Below are positions 47,178 through 53,831 of a DNA stretch of 53,831 nucleotides, in pieces. Each line of letters begins with the position of its first letter. Positions within the stretch are counted from its first letter, which is position 1. Position numbers and translations under genes: made by a program. Origin of the DNA: Sphingomonadaceae bacterium. Its GTDB lineage: Bacteria; Pseudomonadota; Alphaproteobacteria; Sphingomonadales; Sphingomonadaceae. The notes beneath the pieces are model-generated. The model was not told where the DNA came from, ran no database searches, and worked only from the letters and a program-made list of their open reading frames with translations. The stretch spans positions 1-53,831 of the forward strand of contig CANGJI010000009.1 in the NCBI GenBank assembly GCA_947454135.1, read 5' to 3'.

Positions 47178-48236
47178 CTAGGCGCCTGGCCGGGCCGCCT
47201 CGCGGAAGGTGACCATGCCGCGCCGATCTTCATCCCACAGGGCGAGGGACAATGTGCCGCACGCCTGCAGCGCATTGAACCGGTTCAGATCGCGCAGGGA
47301 CGGATGCGCCTTGAGCGCTTCGGGCAGGCGGTAGAACGGGATCCGGCTCACCAGATGGTGGATGTGGTGGATGCCGATGTAGCCGGTGAACCACGCCAGA
47401 ATGGGCGGCAGTTCGAGGTATGAACTGCCGAGCAGGGCTGCATCGTGGAACGACCAATCGCCTGAACGGTCCCAGTGCGCTTCCGGAAACTGGTGCTGCA
47501 CATAGAACAGCCATACCCCCATCGACGCGGCACTCAGCAGCACGGGGAAGAATACCAGCGCGGTGACGCCGAAACCGAAGAAGTACAGCGGCACGGCAAG
47601 GATCAACGCTGTCAACAGATTGGTGCCGATGGCGCTGATCCAATAGACCGCGCCCTCCTTCATCAGGCCGATGGGGAGCCGGTGGCGCAGCAGAAAGAGA
47701 TAGGCCGGGCCGAGGCCGAGCAGGACCAGCGGATGGCGATAGAGGCGATAGGAGAGCCGCTCCAGCCACGTGCGATCCTGATATTCACGCAGGGTGAGCA
47801 TATCCACATCGCCAAAGCCGCGCTTGTCCAGATTGCCGGTGGCGGCGTGATGGAGCGCGTGGGAATGGCGCCAGCAGTCATACGGGGTCAGGGTGAGGGC
47901 ACCGAGCGCCCGGCCGATCCAATCATTGCTGCCCCGCTTGCGCAGGAACGAGCCGTGCCCGCAATCGTGCTGGATGATGAACAGGCGCAGCAGAAACAGC
48001 CCCGCCAACGGCGTTGCCAGCAGCGCCAGATAGATGCCCGCGTTCACGGCGATCGCGATCAGCGCAAACAGGGCAAGGAACGGAAGCAGAGTGATGGCGA
48101 GCTCCCATCCGCTGCGCAGCGGCTTGGGATCGCGAAAATCCTGCAGGTCGCGCGCGAGCTTGCGAGGATCTATCGGCGTCGAGGCGCTGACTTTTGAGGT
48201 ATCAATGCGGTCTTTGGGGAGTTCGATCACGGTCAC
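47178..48236 (-). CDS. Membrane fatty acid desaturase
   Basis: 352 residues from a GTG at 48236. A diiron membrane desaturase with the three histidine boxes 'HDCGH', 'HSHALHH' and 'GIHHIHH'. Hydrophobic pairs before and after the boxes match the four-helix membrane topology of the acyl-lipid or acyl-CoA desaturases (DesA-like). The double-bond position is not predictable. It has no close operon partner; the 145 bp to lysK hold no motif I could define. Confidence 0.9.
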   Translation of the reverse strand: MTVIELPKDRIDTSKVSASTPIDPRKLARDLQDFRDPKPLRSGWELAITLLPFLALFALIAIAVNAGIYLALLATPLAGLFLLRLFIIQHDCGHGSFLRKRGSNDWIGRALGALTLTPYDCWRHSHALHHAATGNLDKRGFGDVDMLTLREYQDRTWLERLSYRLYRHPLVLLGLGPAYLFLLRHRLPIGLMKEGAVYWISAIGTNLLTALILAVPLYFFGFGVTALVFFPVLLSAASMGVWLFYVQHQFPEAHWDRSGDWSFHDAALLGSSYLELPPILAWFTGYIGIHHIHHLVSRIPFYRLPEALKAHPSLRDLNRFNALQACGTLSLALWDEDRRGMVTFREAARPGA

Positions 48237-48381
48237 ACCAGAAGCGCTAATTCGCTCCGCTCAATTTGTCACGTCGGTTCCAACAACTTCCGGGATCGGA
48301 CGCGGTTGGAGGTTATGATTACTCTGCAAGAATGACCGAGTTGTTGCCCTATCCACTGCAAGAAATCTACAAGTTGGCGCG

Positions 48382-50028
48382 TCAGTCCTCTGCCGGGAGG
48401 TCCACACCTTCCAGCGCTTCCGCGATCAGGCGGCGCGTCCCCTCGATCCCGTAGAGCGCGATGAAGCTGCCCATGCGGGGGCCCTGGCTTGAGCCAAGCA
48501 AGGTCTCGTAGAGCGCCTTGAACCAATCGCGCAGCGCGCCGATGCCGTAGTGCGGGTCCTTGCCGATCTCGTAGACGAGGGTCTGGAGATCCTCCGCGCT
48601 GGCGCTGTCGTCGGTTGCGGCAAGTTCGGCGTCGAGCGCGGCGAGAGCGGCAGCCTCATTGGGCTCGGGCTTGCGGCGCTTCAGCGTCGGGGCGACGAAA
48701 TCGCGGTTGTAGGCAAGTGCCGAGGTAACGAGGCCGTCGAGCGCGGGATGCGCGGCCGGATCGGCGTTCTCGACATAGTTGCCGAGGTAGGACCAGACCT
48801 GCGCCCGCGTCGCCTGCGCGCCGAGCACGCCGACGAGGTTGAGCAGGAGGCCGTACGTGACCGGAAGCTTATCGCCAGCCCCGCTGGTATCGCCATTGGC
48901 GCGCAGCAGGTGCCAGACCGGGTTGCCGAGTTGCTGCTCGATCGGCTGGCTGGGGAGCTTCTCGCGAAACTGCCAGTATTCATCGACCGCGCGCGGGATG
49001 ACGCCGGCGTGGAGCGACTTGGCGCTCTTGGGCTCACGGAAGAGGTAGAAGCCTAGGCTTTCCTCGCTGCCGTATTCGAGCCACTGCTCGATGGTGAGGC
49101 CGTTGCCCTTGGACTTGGAAATCTTCTCGCCGTTCTCGTCGAGGAACAGCTCGTAGATCAGGCCTTCCGGGCGGCGGCCGCCGAGCACCTGCGCGATGCG
49201 GCCCGAATAGAGGTGGCTGTCGGTGAGGTCCTTGCCGCACATCTCGTAATCGACGCCGAGCGCGGTCCAGCGCATGCCCCAATCAACCTTCCACTGCAGC
49301 TTGGACTTGCCGCCGAGGATCGACTGGACGACCACTTCGCCCTGATCCTCGAAGCGTACGAGGCCAGCCTCGGCGTCGACGACCTCGACGGGTACCTGCA
49401 GCACTTCGCCAGTCTTTTCGCTGATCGGCAGGACCGGCGAATAGGTGCGGCGGCGCTCTTCACGCAGGGTGGGGAGCATGATGTCCATGATCGCGCCGAA
49501 ATTGCGCAGGACGTTCTTCAGTGCTTCGTCGAAGGCACCCGAATTGTAGCGGTCGCTGGCCGAAACGAATTCGTAGTCGAACCCGAACTGGTCAAGGAAC
49601 TGGCGCAGCATCGCGTTGTTGTGATGCGCGAAGCTCTCGAACTTTTCGAAGGGATCGGGGATGCGGGTGAGCGGGTGGCCAAGCTTTTCGGCCAGCACCT
49701 GCTTGTTGGGCACGTTGTCCGGCACCTTGCGCAGGCCGTCCATGTCGTCCGAGAAGGCGACGAGGCGCGTGGGGTGGCCGCTCGTCAGTGTTTCATAGGC
49801 GCGGCGCACGAGCGTGGTGCGCAGCACTTCCTGGAACGTGCCGATATGCGGGAGGCCCGAGGGACCGTAGCCGGTTTCGAACAGCACGGGGACGAGTTCC
49901 CCGTTCGCATCGCGCTTGCCGCCGGGAAAGCGTTTGACCAGCTTGCGCGCTTCCTCGAACGGCCAGGCCTTGGAAGTCTGGCTGGCGGTGAAGATATCCT
50001 GCGGCGCGGCGTTTTCTGCGTTTTCCAT
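48382..50028 (-). CDS. lysK: Class I lysyl-tRNA synthetase
   Basis: 548 residues. A class I (Rossmann) LysRS rather than the class II LysS of most bacteria. The HIGH-type motif is in 'GPSGLPHIGTFQEVLR' and the KMSKS-type motif in 'EKISKSKGNG'. It charges tRNA-Lys in the cytoplasm. Class I LysRS is normal in many alphaproteobacteria, so it supports the lineage rather than transfer. It is divergent from the nitroreductase gene, with 103 bp between. Confidence 0.95.
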   Translation of the reverse strand: MENAENAAPQDIFTASQTSKAWPFEEARKLVKRFPGGKRDANGELVPVLFETGYGPSGLPHIGTFQEVLRTTLVRRAYETLTSGHPTRLVAFSDDMDGLRKVPDNVPNKQVLAEKLGHPLTRIPDPFEKFESFAHHNNAMLRQFLDQFGFDYEFVSASDRYNSGAFDEALKNVLRNFGAIMDIMLPTLREERRRTYSPVLPISEKTGEVLQVPVEVVDAEAGLVRFEDQGEVVVQSILGGKSKLQWKVDWGMRWTALGVDYEMCGKDLTDSHLYSGRIAQVLGGRRPEGLIYELFLDENGEKISKSKGNGLTIEQWLEYGSEESLGFYLFREPKSAKSLHAGVIPRAVDEYWQFREKLPSQPIEQQLGNPVWHLLRANGDTSGAGDKLPVTYGLLLNLVGVLGAQATRAQVWSYLGNYVENADPAAHPALDGLVTSALAYNRDFVAPTLKRRKPEPNEAAALAALDAELAATDDSASAEDLQTLVYEIGKDPHYGIGALRDWFKALYETLLGSSQGPRMGSFIALYGIEGTRRLIAEALEGVDLPAED

Positions 50029-50131
50029 AGCGTCGTCCCTTTTGCGGATGCCCCCCGCCAGCGCAAGGAAAAGCTTGTGTGCGGGGGCGCGGGGTGGCTA
50101 CCGCAAGGGAAAGAATGATGGGGGAGAGGTT

Positions 50132-50812
50132 ATGGAATTCGATGAGGTCATGCTCGGGCGGCGCAGCATCCGGGGCTACAAGCCCGATCCGGTGCCGCAG
50201 AAGCTGATCGAGGAAATTCTTGCCCTGGCGATGCGCGCGCCGACTTCGATGAACACGCAGCCGTGGAATTTCTACGTGATCACCGGAGAACCGCTGGCGC
50301 GCATCCGGCAGGGGAATACCGAGCGGATTCTGGCAGGCGTGCCGGATTCGCGCGAGTTTCGCAAAGGCGAGCCGTTTGCCGGGGTCCACCGCGAGCGGCA
50401 GATCGGCGTGGCGAAGCAGCTGTTTTCCGCGATGGGCATCGCGCGCGATGACGCTGCGATGCGGCAGGACTGGGTGCTGCGCGGCTTCCGCCAGTTCGAC
50501 GCGCCGGTCTGCGTGATCGTGACCTATGACAAGGTGCTCGAAGGCAGCGACGACACCCCGTTCGATTGCGGCGGTGTGGTCAACGCGCTCGTCAACGCGG
50601 CCTGGTCGCGCGGGCTCGGCACGGTGATCAACAGCCAGGGCATCATGCAGAGCCCGGTGGTGCGCGAACATGCCGGGATCGCCGACGATCAGGTGATCAT
50701 GAAGAGCATCGCGCTGGGCTGGCCGGACGATACGTTCCCGGCCAATGCCGTGGTATCGGAGCGCAAGTCGGTGGCGGAAGCGGCGACCTTCGTGGGGTTC
50801 GAGGACGCCTGA
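50132..50812 (+). CDS. Nitroreductase family protein
   Basis: 226 residues from the ATG at 50132, with GGGGGAGAGG upstream. An FMN-binding homodimeric oxidoreductase. The N-terminal 'LGRRSIRGYKPDPVP' and 'RAPTSMNTQPWNFYVI' are the FMN-binding motifs; 'GVVNALVNAAWSRGLGTV' and 'LGWPDDTFPAN' follow. It reduces nitro, quinone or similar groups with NAD(P)H; the substrate is unknown. It converges on flagellin. Confidence 0.92.
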   Translation: MEFDEVMLGRRSIRGYKPDPVPQKLIEEILALAMRAPTSMNTQPWNFYVITGEPLARIRQGNTERILAGVPDSREFRKGEPFAGVHRERQIGVAKQLFSAMGIARDDAAMRQDWVLRGFRQFDAPVCVIVTYDKVLEGSDDTPFDCGGVVNALVNAAWSRGLGTVINSQGIMQSPVVREHAGIADDQVIMKSIALGWPDDTFPANAVVSERKSVAEAATFVGFEDA

Positions 50813-50842
50813 ACGGGCGAGGCCTGACAGGCCCACCCCCAG

Positions 50843-50864
50843 CCCCTCCCGCAAGCGGGAGGGG
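50843..50864. repeat. GC-rich hairpin between convergent genes
   Basis: CCCCTCCCGC and GCGGGAGGGG form a perfect 10 bp stem with a 2-base AA loop. It lies between the nitroreductase and flagellin stops. Neither strand has a T-run, so it is not a classic terminator but may stabilise both mRNA ends. It is compositionally like the element at 25701-25735. Confidence 0.5.
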
Positions 50865-50872
50865 AGGAAGGG

Positions 50873-51754
50873 TTACTTGAGCAGCGAGAGGACGTTCTGC
50901 TGGGCCTGGTTGGCCTGCGCGATCATCGCGGTCGAAGCCTGGCTCAGGATCTGGGCCTTGGCCATCGCGGTCGTTTCGGCGGAATAGTCCGTATCGAGAA
51001 TGCGGCTGCGCGCGTCCGAGAGGTTCGTCACGTTGTCGGTGAGGTTGTTGATCACCGATTCGAGGCGGTTCTGGCCCGAGCCGAATTCAGCGCGCGCGAC
51101 GTTGATCGCGGTGAGCGAGGCATCGACGTTGTCCATCGTGGTGCCGGCAAGCGTCGCCGTGCTCACGTCGATCGCCTGCGGGTTCGTGGCCGGATCGTAG
51201 GTCGTGTTGGTGCCGCCGAAGAGCTTGGTGCCATCGATCGCCTTGCTGCGCAGATCGACCGTATCGGTGGTGTTGCTGCCCGTCTGGATCGAGAAAGTCG
51301 CATCGTCCGAACCGTTCGCAGCTGGCGCGGCGCCGACCACGGTGAACAGCTTGGTGCCGTTGAACGTGGTCTTTTCCAGCACTTCGCTGACCTGCGCGGT
51401 AAGGTTGGCGACTTCGGACTGCATCGATGTGCGGTCAGTGTCGGTATAAGTCGCCGACTTCGCCTGGATCGCCAGTTCGCGGATACGCTGCAGCATCGCG
51501 GTGACTTCATTGAGCGCGCCATCGGCGGTCTGCGCGAAGCTGATGCCGTCGTTGGCGTTGCGGATGCCCTGGCTCATGCCCTTGATCTGCGAGGTCATGG
51601 TGGTGGTGATCGCAAGGCCGGCAGCGTCGTCCTTGGCGCCGTTGATGCGCTTGCCCGTTGAAAGGCGCTCCATCGCGACACCCGCCATCTTCGAAGCGCT
51701 GTTCGAGGCGTTCGCGGCGCGGATCGCGCTGATATTGGTATTGATGACTGCCAT
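50873..51754 (-). CDS. Flagellin
   Basis: 293 residues from the ATG at 51754; GGAG lies 10 bp upstream. The start 9 bp further upstream is too close to that site. The conserved N-terminal '[13 protein letters not shown]' to 'DDAAGLAI' and C-terminal '[17 protein letters not shown]' to 'QNVLSLL' ends are intact, so the filament core can form. The central variable region is short. It is exported by the flagellar type III system. No other flagellar gene is in the window. I could not identify a reliable sigma-54 or sigma-28 promoter upstream. Confidence 0.95.
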   Translation of the reverse strand: MAVINTNISAIRAANASNSASKMAGVAMERLSTGKRINGAKDDAAGLAITTTMTSQIKGMSQGIRNANDGISFAQTADGALNEVTAMLQRIRELAIQAKSATYTDTDRTSMQSEVANLTAQVSEVLEKTTFNGTKLFTVVGAAPAANGSDDATFSIQTGSNTTDTVDLRSKAIDGTKLFGGTNTTYDPATNPQAIDVSTATLAGTTMDNVDASLTAINVARAEFGSGQNRLESVINNLTDNVTNLSDARSRILDTDYSAETTAMAKAQILSQASTAMIAQANQAQQNVLSLLK

Positions 51755-51934
51755 GATACCCATTCTCCACTATGGGATGGGGCGCGAGGCCCCGTGCATG
51801 TCCCGAAAGGCCAGAACGGCCGAACCTTGCCGGGTTTAAGGCAAACGCCCTGCAACGCGGTGTGAAACCCATCGGGGAAAGCCCGTAGGCCTCACGCTTG
51901 CCCAGCCGGTGGCTTTCCTCTCTAGTGGGGGGCG

Positions 51935-53831
51935 ATGGCTGCCACTTCCCTCCCCGCGATACATGCCAGCCACAGCGGCTGCTGGCTGCGCGATGCTGCG
52001 CAGGATCGCCTTGGCGGCACGCGCCCGGTGGGCAAGGGCGAAGCCATCATGGCGGCCGCAGATACGCCGCTGCTGCTGCTCAACGCGCCGCTGATCGCGA
52101 GCAGGCTCGGGTATCCGGACCTCTCCGGGCTCGATCTGCTGGAGCTCTATGCCTTCGTGCATCCGGCGCGGTTCATGGTACCGACCCCCAAGGGGCTGGC
52201 ACAGGCAGTGGGATTGCCCGAGCCCGCCAGCGACGATGCGGTTCCCGCGCTGCTCCAGGCGGCTGCGGAGGCCTTGCTGGCGACGTGCGAAGACACTGCC
52301 TGGCCCGAACGCGAAGGCGCGTGGAGCGCGCTGCAATCGCTGGTGCGGCTGCGCTGGCCCTGGGCGGCCCTGCTCAGCCCGCGCATCGCCCAGCCGAACC
52401 GCGCAGAACGCTGGCTGTTCTCCCGCCTGCCGGAGTGGGAGGAAACGCCAGAGCGGCCGCAGCCCGCGCAGATCGTGCTGGAGCCGCAAGCAATCACGGC
52501 GCGGCTTGCCGAACTGACCGGTGCGGACGCCGAATCCCGGCCGGCCCAGCAGGCCTATGCGCGCGCGGCGGGGGCGATGTTCGCGCCGCGCGCCGGCCAG
52601 CGCCAGCCGCACATGGTGCTGGCGCAGGCAGGAACGGGCACGGGCAAGACCTTCGGCTACCTCGCCCCCGCCTCGCTCTGGGCGGAGCAATCGGGCGGCA
52701 CCGTCTGGGTTTCGACCTATACCAAGGCGCTGCAACGCCAGCTTCGGCGCGAGAGCCGCGCCGCGTTCCCGCCCGAGCGTTCGGGGAGACCGGGTCCGCC
52801 GGTCGTGGTGCGCAAGGGGCGCGAGAACTACCTTTGCCTCCTGAATCTCGAGGACGCGCTGCAAGGTGGCTTCACCGGGCGGCCAGCGATCATGGCGCAG
52901 CTGGTTGCGCGCTGGGCAGCCTATTCGCAGGACGGCGACATGATCGGCGGCGATCTGCCGGGCTGGCTGGGCACGCTGTTTCGCAAGCGGGGGATTACCG
53001 CGCTCACCGACCAGCGCGGCGAATGCGTCTATGCGGGGTGCCCGCATTTCCGGAAGTGCTTCATCGAGCGGGCCGCGCGCGCTTCGGCGGGGGCGGAACT
53101 GGTCATCGCCAACCATGCGCTGGTGATGATCAACGCCGCCCGCGCGCGAGAACCGGCGCAGCGGCCAACGCGAATCGTGTTCGACGAGGGCCATCACGTG
53201 TTCGAGGCGGCGGACAGCACCTTTGCCGCCGCGCTGACGGGTGCGGAAACGGTCGAGCTGCGGCGCTGGGTGATCGGGCCGGAGGGCAACCAGCGCGGGC
53301 GCCGGCGAGGCCTTGCCGCGCGCCTCGCCGACGTGGCGAGCTACGATGCAGACGGCGCGCGCGCGATTGCCGATGCGCGCGAGGCGGCGACCGCGCTGCC
53401 GGGCGATGGCTGGCTCGCACGGATTGTCGAAGGCGCCCCGTTCGGCCCGATCGAAGACCTGCTGGCGGAGACGCGCGAACTCGTGCTCTCGCGCGATGAA
53501 AGCGGCGGGCAGGAAGCGGGCTATGGGCTGGAGACCGAGGCAGCGCAGCTCGGCGGAGCCTTCATCGAAGTGGCAGGCCGCGCGCAGGAAGCGCTGGAGG
53601 CACTGCGCCAGCCGTTGATGCGGCTTGCCCTGCGTCTGGAAGCGCTGATCGAGGATGGGCCGGACTGGCTGGACGGCCCGGCGCGCGCAAGGATCGAAGG
53701 GGCCCGCGGGGCCATTGGCTGGCGAACCGATCTGATCGCGGGGTGGATCGCACTGCTCGCACGGCTGGGCGGACCGGGCGATCCGGAGTTCGTCGACTGG
53801 CTGGCGCTGGAGCGTTCAGAGGGCCGCGAGT
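51935..53831 (+). CDS. DinG/XPD-type ATP-dependent DNA helicase, 3' end missing
   Basis: Open to the end of the window; 632 residues are visible. A superfamily 2 iron-sulfur helicase. Walker A is in 'LAQAGTGTGKTFGYL' (Lys238), the DEAH-type motif reads Asp417-Glu-Gly-His420 in 'VFDEGHHVFEAAD', and four Cys (301, 364, 369, 375) can hold the 4Fe-4S cluster. The first 200 residues are an alphaproteobacterial-type extension containing 'LDLLELYAFVHP'. It likely unwinds DNA or DNA-RNA hybrids 5'-3' during repair. The C-terminal helicase motifs lie outside the window. Confidence 0.85.
   Translation, partial: MAATSLPAIHASHSGCWLRDAAQDRLGGTRPVGKGEAIMAAADTPLLLLNAPLIASRLGYPDLSGLDLLELYAFVHPARFMVPTPKGLAQAVGLPEPASDDAVPALLQAAAEALLATCEDTAWPEREGAWSALQSLVRLRWPWAALLSPRIAQPNRAERWLFSRLPEWEETPERPQPAQIVLEPQAITARLAELTGADAESRPAQQAYARAAGAMFAPRAGQRQPHMVLAQAGTGTGKTFGYLAPASLWAEQSGGTVWVSTYTKALQRQLRRESRAAFPPERSGRPGPPVVVRKGRENYLCLLNLEDALQGGFTGRPAIMAQLVARWAAYSQDGDMIGGDLPGWLGTLFRKRGITALTDQRGECVYAGCPHFRKCFIERAARASAGAELVIANHALVMINAARAREPAQRPTRIVFDEGHHVFEAADSTFAAALTGAETVELRRWVIGPEGNQRGRRRGLAARLADVASYDADGARAIADAREAATALPGDGWLARIVEGAPFGPIEDLLAETRELVLSRDESGGQEAGYGLETEAAQLGGAFIEVAGRAQEALEALRQPLMRLALRLEALIEDGPDWLDGPARARIEGARGAIGWRTDLIAGWIALLARLGGPGDPEFVDWLALERSEGRE

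Noticed and set aside
51770..51900. Sigma-54 promoter for flagellin (TTTCAC...TTGCA on the minus strand)
   Set aside because: The GG and GC elements are not at the required 10 bp spacing.

Overview
This is a 53.8 kb, gene-dense, GC-rich stretch of bacterial chromosome. The protein set points to an alphaproteobacterium of the order Sphingomonadales (a Novosphingobium- or Sphingobium-like organism). Markers are the Usg protein, a class I lysyl-tRNA synthetase, a TonB-dependent receptor with sphingomonad architecture, DUF3857/transglutaminase proteins, a MarR-like wHTH protein next to a prolyl-4-hydroxylase, and groESL carrying both a CIRCE-like repeat and an RpoH-like promoter. That assignment is inferred from protein families only. 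I see no insertion sequence, prophage, integron, CRISPR array, tRNA or rRNA. Both ends cut genes: a transglutaminase-like gene on the left and a DinG-type helicase on the right.

Layout. (1) 1-5480: two tandem DUF3857/transglutaminase-like proteins. (2) 5485-11911: an aromatic amino-acid block. A minus-strand run (kynB, kynU, DUF1330 protein, MHS-type transporter, CmcJ/NvfI-like oxygenase) is divergent from a plus-strand pair (hppD and a VOC protein). Their shared 257 bp upstream region contains an inverted repeat, a perfect TATAAT and a helically phased direct repeat. (3) 11908-16494: a family III CoA-transferase (minus), then pxpABC (5-oxoprolinase) and an SDR dehydrogenase. (4) 16507-22978: lepA, a TonB-dependent receptor with a recognisable promoter and operator candidate, and groES-groEL. 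(5) 23092-31635: usg, a Tat-exported sulfatase, a GST, a Tat-exported spermidine-dehydrogenase-like flavoprotein, an M20 peptidase behind an FNR/FixK-type box, an MDR reductase and a DUF4197 protein. (6) 31699-39691: a membrane GGDEF-EAL-PilZ protein, a PhaZ-like hydrolase, a D-aminoacylase plus quinone-reductase-like pair, and a soluble globin-coupled chemoreceptor. (7) 39818-45774: dnaN, an exported protein of unknown function, fabG, fabD, and the divergent peptidoglycan-recycling pair ldcA-like/mpl-like. (8) 45800-53831: a MarR-like regulator, a prolyl-4-hydroxylase-like oxygenase, a fatty acid desaturase, lysK, a nitroreductase, a flagellin and the helicase.

How parts work together. Formamidase and kynureninase take N-formylkynurenine to anthranilate plus alanine, and HPPD takes the tyrosine-derived keto acid to homogentisate. 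The co-directional transporter and oxygenase suggest uptake or modification of a related compound. PxpABC recovers glutamate from 5-oxoproline. LdcA and Mpl are successive steps in reuse of muropeptides. FabD and FabG act in fatty acid synthesis. I found no obviously new multi-gene defence or mobile system. The most interesting unexplained material is regulatory (the kyn/hpp intergenic region, the TonB-receptor operator, the CIRCE/RpoH arrangement and the FNR-type box) plus a few altered proteins: GroEL without a GGM tail, an M20 peptidase with His for the expected catalytic Glu, and a VOC protein with a complete metal triad coupled to HPPD.
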